A stretch of 64,000 nucleotides of DNA from an uncultured Prevotellaceae bacterium (lineage in GTDB: Bacteria; Bacteroidota; Bacteroidia; Bacteroidales; Bacteroidaceae): positions 76,846 through 140,845 of the forward strand of contig CAMZHV010000001.1 of the NCBI GenBank assembly GCA_947307015.1, read 5' to 3'. The notes below the pieces were generated by a model that did not search any database, was not told the DNA's origin, and saw nothing but the letters and a program-made list of their open reading frames with translations. Both the position numbers and the translations under genes were made by a program. This document shows positions 1 through 9,760 of this stretch, piece by piece (the stretch's first letter is position 1; the number at the start of each line of letters is the position of its first letter).

Positions 1-85
1 CATGTTCATCATCTCACGCTACGAGCTCACCGACGATGTCATCGACAAGATCAACCGCGAGATTGAGCAAAAGTCCAAAGAATAA
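1..85 (+). CDS. C-terminal fragment of a protein (possibly a GPH/MFS sugar transporter), truncated at the window edge
   Basis: Open frame from the left edge, ...MFIISRYELTDDVIDKINREIEQKSKE*, directly upstream of a GH43 gene on the same strand; the family is guessed from context and the tail only. Confidence 0.4.
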   Translation, partial: MFIISRYELTDDVIDKINREIEQKSKE

Positions 86-111
86 AATCAACTTTAAAAC
101 CATATAAAACC

Positions 112-1062
112 ATGCGTTACCTCTTTCCATCCGACTACATGGCCGACCCATCGGCCCACGTTTTTGGCGACCGCCTCTACATCTATCCCTCCCACGACCG
201 TGAGAGCGGCATTCCCGAGAATGACAACGGCGACCACTTCGACATGAAGGACTACCACGTCCTCTGCCTCGACGATCCCGATCAGCCCGAAGCTACCGAC
301 CTCGGCAAGATTCTCGATGTCGAGGACATCCCCTGGGCAGGGCGGCAGCTGTGGGACAGCGACGTCGTCGAGAAGGACGGCCGTTACTACCTCATCTACA
401 GCCTCAAGGACAAGAATGATGTTTTCCACCTCGGTGTAGCCATCGCCGAACGTCCCGAAGGACCCTTCATTCCCCTCCCTGACCCCATCCGCGGCAGCTA
501 CAGCATCGATCCCTGCGCTTTCAAGGATGATGACGGCGAGATCTACGTCTACTTTGGCGGCCTCTGGGGCGGACAGTTACAGCGCTACCGCGACAACAAA
601 GCCCTCGAGAGCGCCATTCTGCCCGAAGGAGCTGAGCCCTCGCTGCCTGCTCGCGTTGTCCGCATGAGCGCCGACGTCACCCAGTTCGCCGAGGAGCCCC
701 GTCCTGTGGTCATTGTTGACGACAATGGCAACCCCCTGCGTGCCGACGATCCACACCGCTTCTTCGAAGCCTCGTGGATGCACAAGCGTGACGGCATCTA
801 CTATTTCAGCTACTCTACGGGCGACAGCCACCTGCTCTGCTATGCCACCAGCACCTCGCCTTACGGTCCTTTCCGCTTCCGTGGCGAACTGCTGCAACCC
901 GTCGTAGGCTGGACCACCCACCACAGCATTGCTCAGTGGCGTGACCGCTGGTTCCTCTTCCACCACGACAGCGTGCCCAGCGGCGGCCGCACCTGGCTCC
1001 GCAGCGTTAAGGTCGCAGAACTGGAATACGACACCGACGGCAGCCTTCACCTCAAAGCATAA
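112..1062 (+). CDS. Glycoside hydrolase family 43-like protein
   Basis: MRYLFPSDYMADPSAHVFGDRLYIYPSHD..., five-bladed beta-propeller style GH43 motifs (ADPSAHVF, SIDPCAFKDDDGEIYVYFGG, FEASWMHKRDGIYYFSYSTG). Confidence 0.85.
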   Translation: MRYLFPSDYMADPSAHVFGDRLYIYPSHDRESGIPENDNGDHFDMKDYHVLCLDDPDQPEATDLGKILDVEDIPWAGRQLWDSDVVEKDGRYYLIYSLKDKNDVFHLGVAIAERPEGPFIPLPDPIRGSYSIDPCAFKDDDGEIYVYFGGLWGGQLQRYRDNKALESAILPEGAEPSLPARVVRMSADVTQFAEEPRPVVIVDDNGNPLRADDPHRFFEASWMHKRDGIYYFSYSTGDSHLLCYATSTSPYGPFRFRGELLQPVVGWTTHHSIAQWRDRWFLFHHDSVPSGGRTWLRSVKVAELEYDTDGSLHLKA

Positions 1063-1087
1063 GGTAGTTCGCTTGACAATCAAAAGA

Positions 1088-1129
1088 ATGCGGGAGGGGT
1101 ACACATGATGAAGTGTACCCCTCCCGCAT
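1088..1129. terminator. Perfect 17-bp stem hairpin between convergent genes (GH43 and der)
   Basis: atgcgggaggggtacac-atgatgaa-gtgtacccctcccgcat. Confidence 0.75.
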
Positions 1130-1161
1130 CTTGTCAGCACATTCGCAGGGTGTGCTGCTCC

Positions 1162-2469
1162 TTATTTCTGGCGGATGAAGATATTGATGGGAGTGCCGGA
1201 GAAATTCCAGCGCTCGCGAATCTTATTCTCAAGGAAGCGGCGGTAGGGCTCCTTAATATACTGCGGCAGATTGGCGTAAAAGACAAAGCTGGGAATGCGG
1301 GTGTCGGGAAGCTGTGAGCAGTATTTGATCTTGATGTACTTACCCTTCATGGATGGTGGTGGGTAGGCTTCGATGAGGGGCAGCATCTCTTGGTTGAGCT
1401 TCGTGGTGCCCACACGTGCGCGGCGATGCTTGTCGACAGCTGCAGCAGTCTCCAAAACCTTGAAGATGCGCTGTTTGGTGAGCGCTGAGGCAAAGATGAT
1501 GTCGAAGTCGGTGAAAGGAGCCATGCGCTCGCGTATGGTGTCCTCGAAATATTGTATGGCCGTATTGGACTTGTCCTCCACAAGATCCCATTTATTGACA
1601 ACGACGACGAGCCCTTTCTGGTTGCGCTGGATGAGCGAGAAGATGTTGAGGTCCTGCGCCTCAATACCACGCGTTGCATCAAGCATGAGGATGCAGACGT
1701 CGGAATTTTCGATGGCACGTATGCTACGCATGACGCTATAGAACTCGAGATCTTCGCTGACCTTTGACTTGCGGCGTATGCCTGCGGTGTCGACAAGAAG
1801 GAAGTCGAAGCCGAACTTCTGGTAGTGGGTATAGATGCTGTCGCGTGTGGTACCGGCGATGTCGGTGACAATGTGGCGTTCCTCGCCGATGAAGGCGTTG
1901 GTGAGGCTGCTTTTTCCCACGTTGGGGCGTCCGACGACGGCGATGCGGGGCAAGTCGAGTTCCTCCACGATGTCATCTACCTTAGGCAGTTTCTCAAGGA
2001 TGAGATCAAGGAGGTCGCCCGTGCCGCTGCCTGTGGCGGAGCTGATGCAGAAGGGGTCGCCGAGGCCAAGAGCGTAAAACTCTGCGGCCTGCCATTGCTG
2101 GTCGTTGTTGTCAGTCTTGTTGGCAACGAGGATGACGGGTTTGTCCGTGCGACGCAGGATGGCAGCCACGGCCTCGTCGAGGTCGGTGACACCCGTGTTG
2201 ACGTCCACGAGGAAGAGGATGACGTCGGCTTCCTCGGTGGCGAGGGTGACCTGCTTGCGGATCTCTTCTTCGAAGATGTCATCCGAGTTGACAACCCATC
2301 CGCCAGTATCGACGACGGAGAACTCACGGCCCACCCACTCGCACTTGCCATATTGGCGGTCGCGTGTGGTGCCCGCCTCCTCGGAGACGATGGCATGGCG
2401 GGTCTTGGTCAGGCGGTTGAAGAGGGTGGACTTACCCACGTTGGGTCGTCCGACGATAGCGACTAACAT
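1162..2469 (-). CDS. der: Ribosome-associated GTPase Der (EngA)
   Basis: Two tandem G domains ([18 protein letters not shown]..., [18 protein letters not shown]...); start placed at [10 protein letters not shown] rather than the longer ORF start. Confidence 0.95.
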   Translation of the reverse strand: MLVAIVGRPNVGKSTLFNRLTKTRHAIVSEEAGTTRDRQYGKCEWVGREFSVVDTGGWVVNSDDIFEEEIRKQVTLATEEADVILFLVDVNTGVTDLDEAVAAILRRTDKPVILVANKTDNNDQQWQAAEFYALGLGDPFCISSATGSGTGDLLDLILEKLPKVDDIVEELDLPRIAVVGRPNVGKSSLTNAFIGEERHIVTDIAGTTRDSIYTHYQKFGFDFLLVDTAGIRRKSKVSEDLEFYSVMRSIRAIENSDVCILMLDATRGIEAQDLNIFSLIQRNQKGLVVVVNKWDLVEDKSNTAIQYFEDTIRERMAPFTDFDIIFASALTKQRIFKVLETAAAVDKHRRARVGTTKLNQEMLPLIEAYPPPSMKGKYIKIKYCSQLPDTRIPSFVFYANLPQYIKEPYRRFLENKIRERWNFSGTPINIFIRQK

Positions 2470-2480
2470 AAAAAAAGGCA

Positions 2481-2600
2481 GACCCACCCCCTGCCCTCCC
2501 TGTGAGGGAGGGAGCGGTCACTTTTGCTAATGGTTATTTAATATTCATTTCTTGGGTGGTATCCACTCCCTCCCTCACAGGGAGGGCAGGGGGAGGGTCC
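2481..2600. repeat. Composite inverted pair of the GC-rich palindromic element (copy A)
   Basis: gacccaccccctgccctccctgtgagggagggagcggtcactttt ... atccactccctccctcacagggagggcagggggagggtcc; the two arms are near-exact reverse complements. Confidence 0.85.
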
Positions 2601-2601
2601 A

Positions 2602-3495
2602 TTATTCTAAATTATACCCGTACTGCCGCATGGCCTTATCCGAACTGCGCCAATCCTTATCGACCTTGACGAAGCACTGGAGGTAGATCTTCTTGCCGAA
2701 GAAGCGTTCGAGGTCACGGCGGGCTTCGGTGCTGACACGCTTGAGGGCTACGCCCTGATGCCCGATGATGATGCCTTTCTGCGACTCGCGCTCCACGTAG
2801 ATGACGGCTTCGATGCGGATGATGTCATCGCTCTCCTTGAAACGCTCCACGACGACCTCCACAGAGTAAGGTATCTCTTTGTCGTAGTAGAGGAGTATCT
2901 TCTCGCGGATGATTTCGTTGACAAAAAAGCGCGCGGGCTTGTCCGTCAGAGCATCCTTGTCAAAATAGGCGGGCGATTCGGGTAGGAGTTCCTTGATGCG
3001 GTTAAGCACCTGGTCGACACCGAATTGATGGAGGGCAGATATAGGGTAGATCTCAGCTTTGGGCAGCACCTCGTGCCAGGCATCGACTTTCGCGGCAAGC
3101 GTCTGCTGGTCGCTGAGGTCTATCTTGTTGATAAGCACGAAGACAGGCACGTTGAGCTGCTGCACCTTATGCAGGAAGTCGGCGTTCTTGTCGGGCGTCT
3201 CGACCATATCGGTGACGTAGAGCAAGATGTCGGCATCGACAAGCGCGCTCTCCGAGAACTGCAGCATCTGCTCCTGTAGCTTATAGTTGGGCTTGAGCAC
3301 GCCGGGCGTGTCGGTGAAGCAGATCTGCATCTCGGGTGTGTTGACAATGCCCATGATGCGGTGACGCGTAGTTTGTGCCTTGAAGGTGGCAATGGAGATG
3401 CGCTCGCCTACGAGGAGATTCATGAGCGTTGACTTGCCGACGTTGGGGTTGCCGACAATGTTGACGAATCCGGAGCGGTGCTTACTTTGAGTCAT
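2602..3495 (-). CDS. era: GTPase Era
   Basis: [41 protein letters not shown] plus C-terminal KH-domain region. Confidence 0.95.
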   Translation of the reverse strand: MTQSKHRSGFVNIVGNPNVGKSTLMNLLVGERISIATFKAQTTRHRIMGIVNTPEMQICFTDTPGVLKPNYKLQEQMLQFSESALVDADILLYVTDMVETPDKNADFLHKVQQLNVPVFVLINKIDLSDQQTLAAKVDAWHEVLPKAEIYPISALHQFGVDQVLNRIKELLPESPAYFDKDALTDKPARFFVNEIIREKILLYYDKEIPYSVEVVVERFKESDDIIRIEAVIYVERESQKGIIIGHQGVALKRVSTEARRDLERFFGKKIYLQCFVKVDKDWRSSDKAMRQYGYNLE

Positions 3496-4480
3496 ATCCC
3501 CATTTCATGTAGGCTGCGCCCCAAGTGAAGCCTGCGCCAAAGGAAGTGAAAATGAGGTTGTCGCCTTTGTGCAGCTGCTTCTCGTAGTCCCAGAGGGCGA
3601 GAGGCAGTGTGCCGCTGGAGGTGTTGCCGTAGCGCTGAATGTTGACCATGACCTTGTCCATGGGCATCTCCAGACGCTTGGCCACTGCCTCGATGATGCG
3701 GATATTGGCCTGATGGGGGATCACCCATGCGAGGTTGTCCTTGTTAAGGCCGTTGCGCTCGGCGATAAGAGCCACAGCGTCAGACATGTGGGTGACAGCG
3801 AACTTGAACACGGTGCGCCCCTCCTGATGTACGTAGTGCATACGATGCTCCAGCGTGAAATAAGAAGGAGGAGCCACAGAGCCGCCGGCCTGCTGCACGA
3901 GGAAGGGCAGTCCCTGGCCATCGGTACGGAGGTAGCTGTCCTTCCATCCGAGGTCCTCGGTGGTTCCTTCCACAAGTGTTGCAGCCGCTCCGTCGCCGAA
4001 GATAGCACACGTCTGGCGGTCGGTGTAGTCGAGGACGCTGGACATCTTGTCCGCGCCGATGACGACAACCTTCTTATAGCGCCCGCTCTCGATCATGCTC
4101 GCTGCTTGATCCATTGCATAGAGCCAGCCTGAACAGGCAGCGGAGAGCTCGAAGGCGTAGGCATTCGTCATGCCACACTTGCCGAGAACGATACTGGCAG
4201 TGGAGGGGAAGTGATAGTCCGGGGTGGAGGTGGCACAGATAACGGCATCTATGCTGAGGGGATCGGTGTCGGTCTTCTCCAGCAACTGCTTGACAGCTTT
4301 GCGCGCCATATAGCTGGTGCCGAGTCCTTCCTCGTTGAGCACGCGACGCTCCTTGACACCGATGCGCGTCATGATCCACTCGTCAGAAGTGTCAACCATA
4401 CGGCTGAGTTCTTCATTGGTGAGGATATAATCAGGTACGTAGCCACCGACGCCCGTGATGATAGCATGTATTTTTTCCAT
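3482..4480 (-). CDS. fabH: Beta-ketoacyl-ACP synthase III
   Basis: FabH-type sequence with ELSAACSGWLYAMDQA, IPHQANIRIIEAVAKRL and GNTSSGTLPLAL motifs. Confidence 0.95.
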   Translation of the reverse strand: MEKIHAIITGVGGYVPDYILTNEELSRMVDTSDEWIMTRIGVKERRVLNEEGLGTSYMARKAVKQLLEKTDTDPLSIDAVICATSTPDYHFPSTASIVLGKCGMTNAYAFELSAACSGWLYAMDQAASMIESGRYKKVVVIGADKMSSVLDYTDRQTCAIFGDGAAATLVEGTTEDLGWKDSYLRTDGQGLPFLVQQAGGSVAPPSYFTLEHRMHYVHQEGRTVFKFAVTHMSDAVALIAERNGLNKDNLAWVIPHQANIRIIEAVAKRLEMPMDKVMVNIQRYGNTSSGTLPLALWDYEKQLHKGDNLIFTSFGAGFTWGAAYMKWGYDSK

Positions 4481-4497
4481 ACGATTGATATGAACGT

Positions 4498-4588
4498 ATT
4501 AACAGATTAACATATTAACAAAATTAGCAGATGGCCTTGTGGCTGCCTGTTAATCTGTTAATTTGTTAATCTGTTAATCAGCTAATCA
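4498..4588. repeat. Large inverted repeat built of period-8 units (ATTAACAN / NTGTTAAT)
   Basis: attaacag attaacat attaacaa aattagcag - atggccttgtggctgc - ctgttaat ctgttaat ttgttaat ctgttaat cagctaatca. Confidence 0.8.
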
Positions 4589-4596
4589 GAGATAAC

Positions 4597-4779
4597 TTAC
4601 GCTTCTTCCTTCTCGATAGCGACCTTACCACGGTAGTAACCGCAGGCGGGACATACGGTGTGGTAGATGTGGAATTCACCGCAGTTGGGGCAAACAGCCA
4701 GTGCGGGAGCTACAGCCTTGTCGTGGGTACGGCGCTTAAGCGTACGTGTCTTGGATTGTCTTCTTTTAGGATGTGCCAT
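4597..4779 (-). CDS. rpmF: 50S ribosomal protein L32
   Basis: MAHPKRRQSKTRTLKRRTHDKAVAPALAVCPNCGEFHIYHTVCPACGYYRGK. Confidence 0.96.
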   Translation of the reverse strand: MAHPKRRQSKTRTLKRRTHDKAVAPALAVCPNCGEFHIYHTVCPACGYYRGKVAIEKEEA

Positions 4780-4826
4780 TTTTCTATATGTTTAAAGTTT
4801 GATATTTGACGTTTAATGATTCATGC

Positions 4827-5333
4827 TCAGGACTTATCGAGCAATGCTTTTAGAGCATCCCATCGCGTGTCAGCGGGTGCGTCTTGCGGCGCGTCGGCCC
4901 GGAAGAGGTCATTGATGTCATCGCGGCACTCGCCGTCGGGATGAACATGGTAGATGGGAATGGCCAATGCGATGATCTCGTAGAGGTTCCATGCCACATC
5001 GATGTCCCCCGTTTCTGCCGGCACCGTGATGATGTCGCCATCGTCCTCAAACTGGTCGCCCAGTCGCGCCTTGATGACAGCTTCGGTGTCGATAGGTTGC
5101 GTCATGGGCTCCAGACAGCGGTCGCAAGGGATGCTGATATCCCCCTTGACACGGAACAGCAGCTCGTAGGCTCCCGACTTTCTGTTCACCCGCAGCGTTG
5201 CGTCGAGGCTTCCGTGCTTGATTTCCTGCTCGTCAAGGCCGCAGAAGAAATCATCATCGAGGTGCCACGAGCGGCTCTCACCGGCGTCGGGCAAATCTCT
5301 CAGATTGATCTTAAAACGGCCTGATGTGTCCAT
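4827..5333 (-). CDS. DUF177/YceD family protein
   Basis: Immediately upstream of rpmF; CDRCLEPMTQPIDTEAVIKARLGD motif. Confidence 0.85.
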   Translation of the reverse strand: MDTSGRFKINLRDLPDAGESRSWHLDDDFFCGLDEQEIKHGSLDATLRVNRKSGAYELLFRVKGDISIPCDRCLEPMTQPIDTEAVIKARLGDQFEDDGDIITVPAETGDIDVAWNLYEIIALAIPIYHVHPDGECRDDINDLFRADAPQDAPADTRWDALKALLDKS

Positions 5334-5341
5334 ACGGGCTG

Positions 5342-5349
5342 CAAAGGTA
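5342..5349 (-). promoter_or_regulatory. Putative Bacteroidota -7 box (TACCTTTG) for the DUF177-rpmF operon
   Basis: TACCTTTG on the minus strand, 8 nt before the ATG. Confidence 0.5.
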
Positions 5350-5381
5350 GGGCTTTTTTTTCGTGTGACAAAGGATTTCGG

Positions 5382-6539
5382 CTAATTTTTCTTCAATTCG
5401 ATGCGGAAAGTGGTCCCTTTGCCTATTTCGGAGGCCTTTACGAAGATATGACCGCCATGATATTCCTCTACAATGCGCTTTGCCAATGACAAGCCGAGCC
5501 CCCATCCACGCTTCTTCGTCGTGAAGCCCGGCTGGAAGACATTCTTGAAGTTGCCCTTCTGTATGCCCTTGCCTGTGTCTGCCACTTCAACGACCACGCG
5601 CTGGCCTTCCTCGAAGGCGTGAATGTCGATGGTGCCGTGACCGTCCATGGCATCGACGGCGTTCTTGCAGAGGTTCTCCACGACCCATTCGAAGAGCTGT
5701 GACGAAAGGTTGACATAGAGAGGCTGCTCAGGCATGTGCGCCGTGATGGTGACACGCTCACTGGTTCGGCGGCTGATGTAATCCACGACGTGATTGATGA
5801 TTTCGTTGAGGTTCTCGGACTTAGGCTCCGGCAGAGAGCCTATCTTGGAGAAGCGTTCGGCAATCATCTGCAGACGTTTTACGTCCTTGTCCATCTCTGG
5901 CAACAGTTTGTCGTCAGGATAAGTCTCGCGCAGCACCTGTGTCCACGCCATGAGCGATGAGATGGGCGTACCCAACTGATGAGCCGTCTCCTTGGAGAGG
6001 CCTACCCACACCTTGTTCTGCTCTGCGCGCTTGCTGCTCAACAGGGCAAAGACAGCCACGACGACGAAAACCAGCACAATGCCCAACTGGATATAGGGGT
6101 AGCGCGCCAGACGCTTGAGCATGATGCTCTCGTCGTAGCAGATCTCCATGAACTCGTCATCGTCGAGGCTGATGCGAATGAGGTAGCCTTGTGCTTTCAT
6201 CTCCTCTGCCATGCGCTTGACGATGAGCTCCACCTCCTCCGGCGACTGTGCGCGCACGTCGAGGTTGCGGTAGGTCTGCACGCTGCCATCGGCATTGAGC
6301 ACGATGACGGGTATGGTGTGGTTGCCGTTGATGACCTTGAGCACGAGGGCCAGGTCGGTCTGCTCGTCAGCCTGTTCCAACGACCGCATGGCTTCTGCCC
6401 ACACCTCCATCTTACGTTGCTCTTCCTGAGCCAAATCGTTGACGAGGAAATGCGACCAGATAAGCGAGAGTGCGCAGATGACGATGGCGGCACACATCAG
6501 CAGGATTTTCACCTGCTTCATTCTATCTGTCCAAGGCAT
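5382..6539 (-). CDS. Membrane sensor histidine kinase
   Basis: Two TM segments; GLSKETAHQLGTPISSLMAW H-box, N-box ENLCKNAVDAM, GTGKGI and GWGLGLSLAKRIVEEYHGG. Confidence 0.92.
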   Translation of the reverse strand: MPWTDRMKQVKILLMCAAIVICALSLIWSHFLVNDLAQEEQRKMEVWAEAMRSLEQADEQTDLALVLKVINGNHTIPVIVLNADGSVQTYRNLDVRAQSPEEVELIVKRMAEEMKAQGYLIRISLDDDEFMEICYDESIMLKRLARYPYIQLGIVLVFVVVAVFALLSSKRAEQNKVWVGLSKETAHQLGTPISSLMAWTQVLRETYPDDKLLPEMDKDVKRLQMIAERFSKIGSLPEPKSENLNEIINHVVDYISRRTSERVTITAHMPEQPLYVNLSSQLFEWVVENLCKNAVDAMDGHGTIDIHAFEEGQRVVVEVADTGKGIQKGNFKNVFQPGFTTKKRGWGLGLSLAKRIVEEYHGGHIFVKASEIGKGTTFRIELKKN

Positions 6540-6621
6540 AAAAATGTCTTTTTTCTTAAAGAAACGAAATAGAGTGCCATTTTAGTATGCTGATTGGGAA
6601 AAAAATTGTAATTTTGCGGCG

Positions 6622-7866
6622 ATGAAACGCTATTTATCACACCTTATATATATATATGTACTCGCGGGCGTGTCCTTTTCGATACTCTTAGCGGGTTGTA
6701 AGAAAGAGGAAGAAACGTGGGATCGCCCCACGAAAACCCTCAACCGCACCCTCATTTTCTATATGGCTGGCGAGAATTCGCTCGCGAGATTCATCGAGGA
6801 GGATTCCACCGAGATTGCCAACGGCTTAGCCTTGCTGCCTGAGGATTGCCGTGTTGTCATGTATATCGACGACACCGAATCCAGCCGCCTATGCGTAGGT
6901 ATGCGCGACCATCCCGTGGAGATGGTGAAGCTCTACGACCGTAATATATGCTCCACGGACAGCGCCGACATGGAGACCGTGTTCAACGAGATCTTCAAAC
7001 GCTACCCGGCAAAGAGCTACGGACTTGTGCTCTGGAGTCACGCTTCGGGATGGGTCTTCAATAACAGTCAATCCTCACAGGCTCCACGCCGCACCTTCGG
7101 CGTCGACAACGGCCAGCGCAGAGCATCGAACATAGGCCGCCAAATGGAGCTGACCACGCTAGCCAATGTGCTCGCCCGTCACCCGCATCTCGACTTTATC
7201 TTCAGCGACGCCTGCTTCATGCAATGTATCGAAGTGGCCTACGAGCTACGCGAAGTAACCGATTGGGTGTTAGGCTCTCCTGCAGAGATTCCTGGCGACG
7301 GAGCTCCTTACCAAGACCTCATGGCCGCCTTGGGCTCGCAGGATGTGCAGCCCGACCGCATCCTCCAACCATACTATGATTACTATGAAACAGGCCCAGG
7401 GCATTATGATTCCCTAACGGGCAGAGGCTATTATGGAGCTATTCTCTCGGCTGTGAAGACCTCGGAACTGCTGAACTTGGCTGACGCCACACGTCCGCTG
7501 GTACAACGACTGTTCGCCAACCGCCTGCTGCTGGATTGCTCCACTGTGCAGCGCTACTGTCCAGTGGACAACGATGAATATTTCACCGAGTACTACGACA
7601 TGGCAGACATCTTCCGCCAGCATTTGTCGGAAGCCGAATTTCAGCAGTGGTGGACAGTGTTCAAGCGCGCCGTGCCTTACCGATATATTGCGTCGAGATG
7701 GACAACGCAGTATTCCCACTATCCCCAGCGCGTGAAGGAGCCTGAGCTGAGCGCAGGTGTGTCGATGTTCGTGCCGAGGGCATTCTACGACGGGCTCGGA
7801 TGGATGAATAAATACCACTCATTGCAATGGTACAAGGCAGTGGGTATGAACACAACAGGATGGTAG
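6622..7866 (+). CDS. Clostripain-like (C11) peptidase, lipoprotein
   Basis: Lipobox LLAGC; RTLIFYMAGENSLARF, YGLVLWSHASGW, DFIFSDACFMQCIEVAYEL motifs. Confidence 0.88.
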   Translation: MKRYLSHLIYIYVLAGVSFSILLAGCKKEEETWDRPTKTLNRTLIFYMAGENSLARFIEEDSTEIANGLALLPEDCRVVMYIDDTESSRLCVGMRDHPVEMVKLYDRNICSTDSADMETVFNEIFKRYPAKSYGLVLWSHASGWVFNNSQSSQAPRRTFGVDNGQRRASNIGRQMELTTLANVLARHPHLDFIFSDACFMQCIEVAYELREVTDWVLGSPAEIPGDGAPYQDLMAALGSQDVQPDRILQPYYDYYETGPGHYDSLTGRGYYGAILSAVKTSELLNLADATRPLVQRLFANRLLLDCSTVQRYCPVDNDEYFTEYYDMADIFRQHLSEAEFQQWWTVFKRAVPYRYIASRWTTQYSHYPQRVKEPELSAGVSMFVPRAFYDGLGWMNKYHSLQWYKAVGMNTTGW

Positions 7867-7869
7867 CTT

Positions 7870-8142
7870 ATGGCAGTAGTCAACACACAATACAAGCCCA
7901 ACTTCACCCCACAGGAGCGCGAGGAATGTTTCAAGTGGTTCGAGCGCCACATGGACGAGTTGCCGCAGACGATGCAGTCCATCCGCTCCCTGCGCATCAT
8001 GAACCTCCCGCGAACTGTGCGCCGCATGATCGATGTCCTGCGCAAGCGCATGACCGATGACCACACCTTCAGCGGCGAGTTCTCCATCCTGCTGCTCATT
8101 CGGCAGGCACTGATTGCGGAGGGTAGTGTGAAGGAGGATTAG
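7870..8142 (+). CDS. Conserved hypothetical protein
   Basis: 90-aa ORF starting 3 nt after the upstream stop, co-directional. Confidence 0.65.
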   Translation: MAVVNTQYKPNFTPQEREECFKWFERHMDELPQTMQSIRSLRIMNLPRTVRRMIDVLRKRMTDDHTFSGEFSILLLIRQALIAEGSVKED

Positions 8143-8185
8143 GCGCAAACATTCAGAAAATCTTTAAAATAAACAATAGCATACT

Positions 8186-9592
8186 ATGTTGTTCAGCAAA
8201 CAGATTTATATCGATCGCCGCGACGTTCTGCGTTGCAGCATCAACAGCGGGATCATCATACTCTTTGGCAACAACGAGTCACCCGTGAACTATCCGTCCA
8301 ACGGCTACAAATTCCGTCAGGACAGCACCTTCCTCTACTATTACGGTCTTCAACGCGACGGCCTCGTGGGTGTCATCGATGCCGACTCGGGCGAAGAATG
8401 GCTCATCGGCGATGACATCGACATCGAGGACATCGTGTGGTTCGGTTCCGTGGACAGCGTTGCCGATATGGCTGCACTTGCCGGCGTGCAGAAGAGTGCG
8501 CCCATGAGCCGCCTCGAGAGCCTCGTGCGCGATGCACAGGACGGTGGGCGCGAGATTCACTTCCTGCCACCCTACCGCCACGACCACATGATCCAACTCA
8601 TGGATCTCACGGGAATACATCCACGCGACCAGCGTGCCCGTGCATCCCTGAAGCTCATACAAGCTGTCGTAAGCCAGCGCATTGTCAAAAGTGCCGATGA
8701 AATCGCAGAAATTGAGCGCGCATGTGCCATCGGCTATGAGATGCACACGACTGCGATGCGGATGTGCCGACCGGGTGTCACCGAGCAGGAGATAGCTGGA
8801 CGCATCAGCGGCATAGCTTCCTCGCGTGGTTGTATCGTCAGCTTCCCTTCCATCCTCTCCATGCACGGCGAGATCATGCACGGCTATCCCTCGCCGAATC
8901 CGTTGGAAGCCGGACGCCTGATGCTCTGCGACTGCGGCGCCGAGACCAACGAGAACTACTGCTCCGACCATACGCGTACCACGCCCATCAGCGGACGCTT
9001 CACCTCGCGTCAGCGCGACATCTATCAAATTGTCGTCGATGCCCATGATCGCGCCTACGAGATGGCACGTCCGGATGTGAAATGGTGGGATGTCCATTTC
9101 GAAGCAGCCCGTGTCATCACCGAGGGCTTGAAGGCCCTGGGTCTCATGAAAGGCAACACCGACGATGCCCTGGCAGTCGGCGCCCATGCCATGTTCTTCC
9201 CCCATGGCCTCGGCCACGCCATGGGCATGGATGTTCACGACATGGAAGGCCTCGGCCAGATCTATGTCGGTTTCGACGACGAAGTGCAGCCTCGCCTCGA
9301 TCAGTTCGGCACCAACTGCCTGCGCTTCGGGCGACGCCTGCAGGAAGGCTATGTCATGACGGACGAGCCCGGCATCTACTTCATCCCCGCACTCATCGAC
9401 GAGTGGCGCGCCACGGGCCACTGCAAGGACTTCCTCAACTTCGACGCCATTGAGACATACAAGGACTTCGGAGGCATACGCATCGAGGACGACCTGCTCA
9501 TCACTGCCGACGGTGCCCGTTACCTCGGCGAGCAGCGCATCCCCTATCATGTCGATGAATTGGAAGAATTCCTCGCTGCGCGTCTCCCATGA
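8186..9592 (+). CDS. pepP: Xaa-Pro aminopeptidase (M24 family)
   Basis: AMP_N plus M24 motifs: LMLCDCGAETNENYCSDHTRT, FFPHGLGHAMGMDVHDMEG, MTDEPGIYF. Confidence 0.93.
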   Translation: MLFSKQIYIDRRDVLRCSINSGIIILFGNNESPVNYPSNGYKFRQDSTFLYYYGLQRDGLVGVIDADSGEEWLIGDDIDIEDIVWFGSVDSVADMAALAGVQKSAPMSRLESLVRDAQDGGREIHFLPPYRHDHMIQLMDLTGIHPRDQRARASLKLIQAVVSQRIVKSADEIAEIERACAIGYEMHTTAMRMCRPGVTEQEIAGRISGIASSRGCIVSFPSILSMHGEIMHGYPSPNPLEAGRLMLCDCGAETNENYCSDHTRTTPISGRFTSRQRDIYQIVVDAHDRAYEMARPDVKWWDVHFEAARVITEGLKALGLMKGNTDDALAVGAHAMFFPHGLGHAMGMDVHDMEGLGQIYVGFDDEVQPRLDQFGTNCLRFGRRLQEGYVMTDEPGIYFIPALIDEWRATGHCKDFLNFDAIETYKDFGGIRIEDDLLITADGARYLGEQRIPYHVDELEEFLAARLP

Positions 9593-9593
9593 A

Positions 9594-9760
9594 GACTCTC
9601 CCCCCGCCCTCCCTGAGGGAGGAGTAGTCACCTGACAAGACCTGCATTTGTTGTTCAGAAAGCTATAATTATTCATCATTTTAAATTTATACTTATGTTA
9701 AAGAAACTATTTGCAAAAGTTACCGCTCCCTCCCTCATAGGGAGGGCGGGGGGAGAGTCC
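9594..9760. repeat. Composite inverted pair of the GC-rich palindromic element (copy B), reaching into the next gene's signal peptide
   Basis: gactctccccccgccctccctgagggaggagtagtcacc ... aaagttaccgctccctccctcatagggagggcggggggagagtcc. Confidence 0.85.

Noticed and set aside
8279-9679. 466-aa antisense ORF opposite the M24 peptidase
   Set aside because: Shadow of a high-GC coding frame; no recognisable motif, and the plus-strand gene is clearly the real one.
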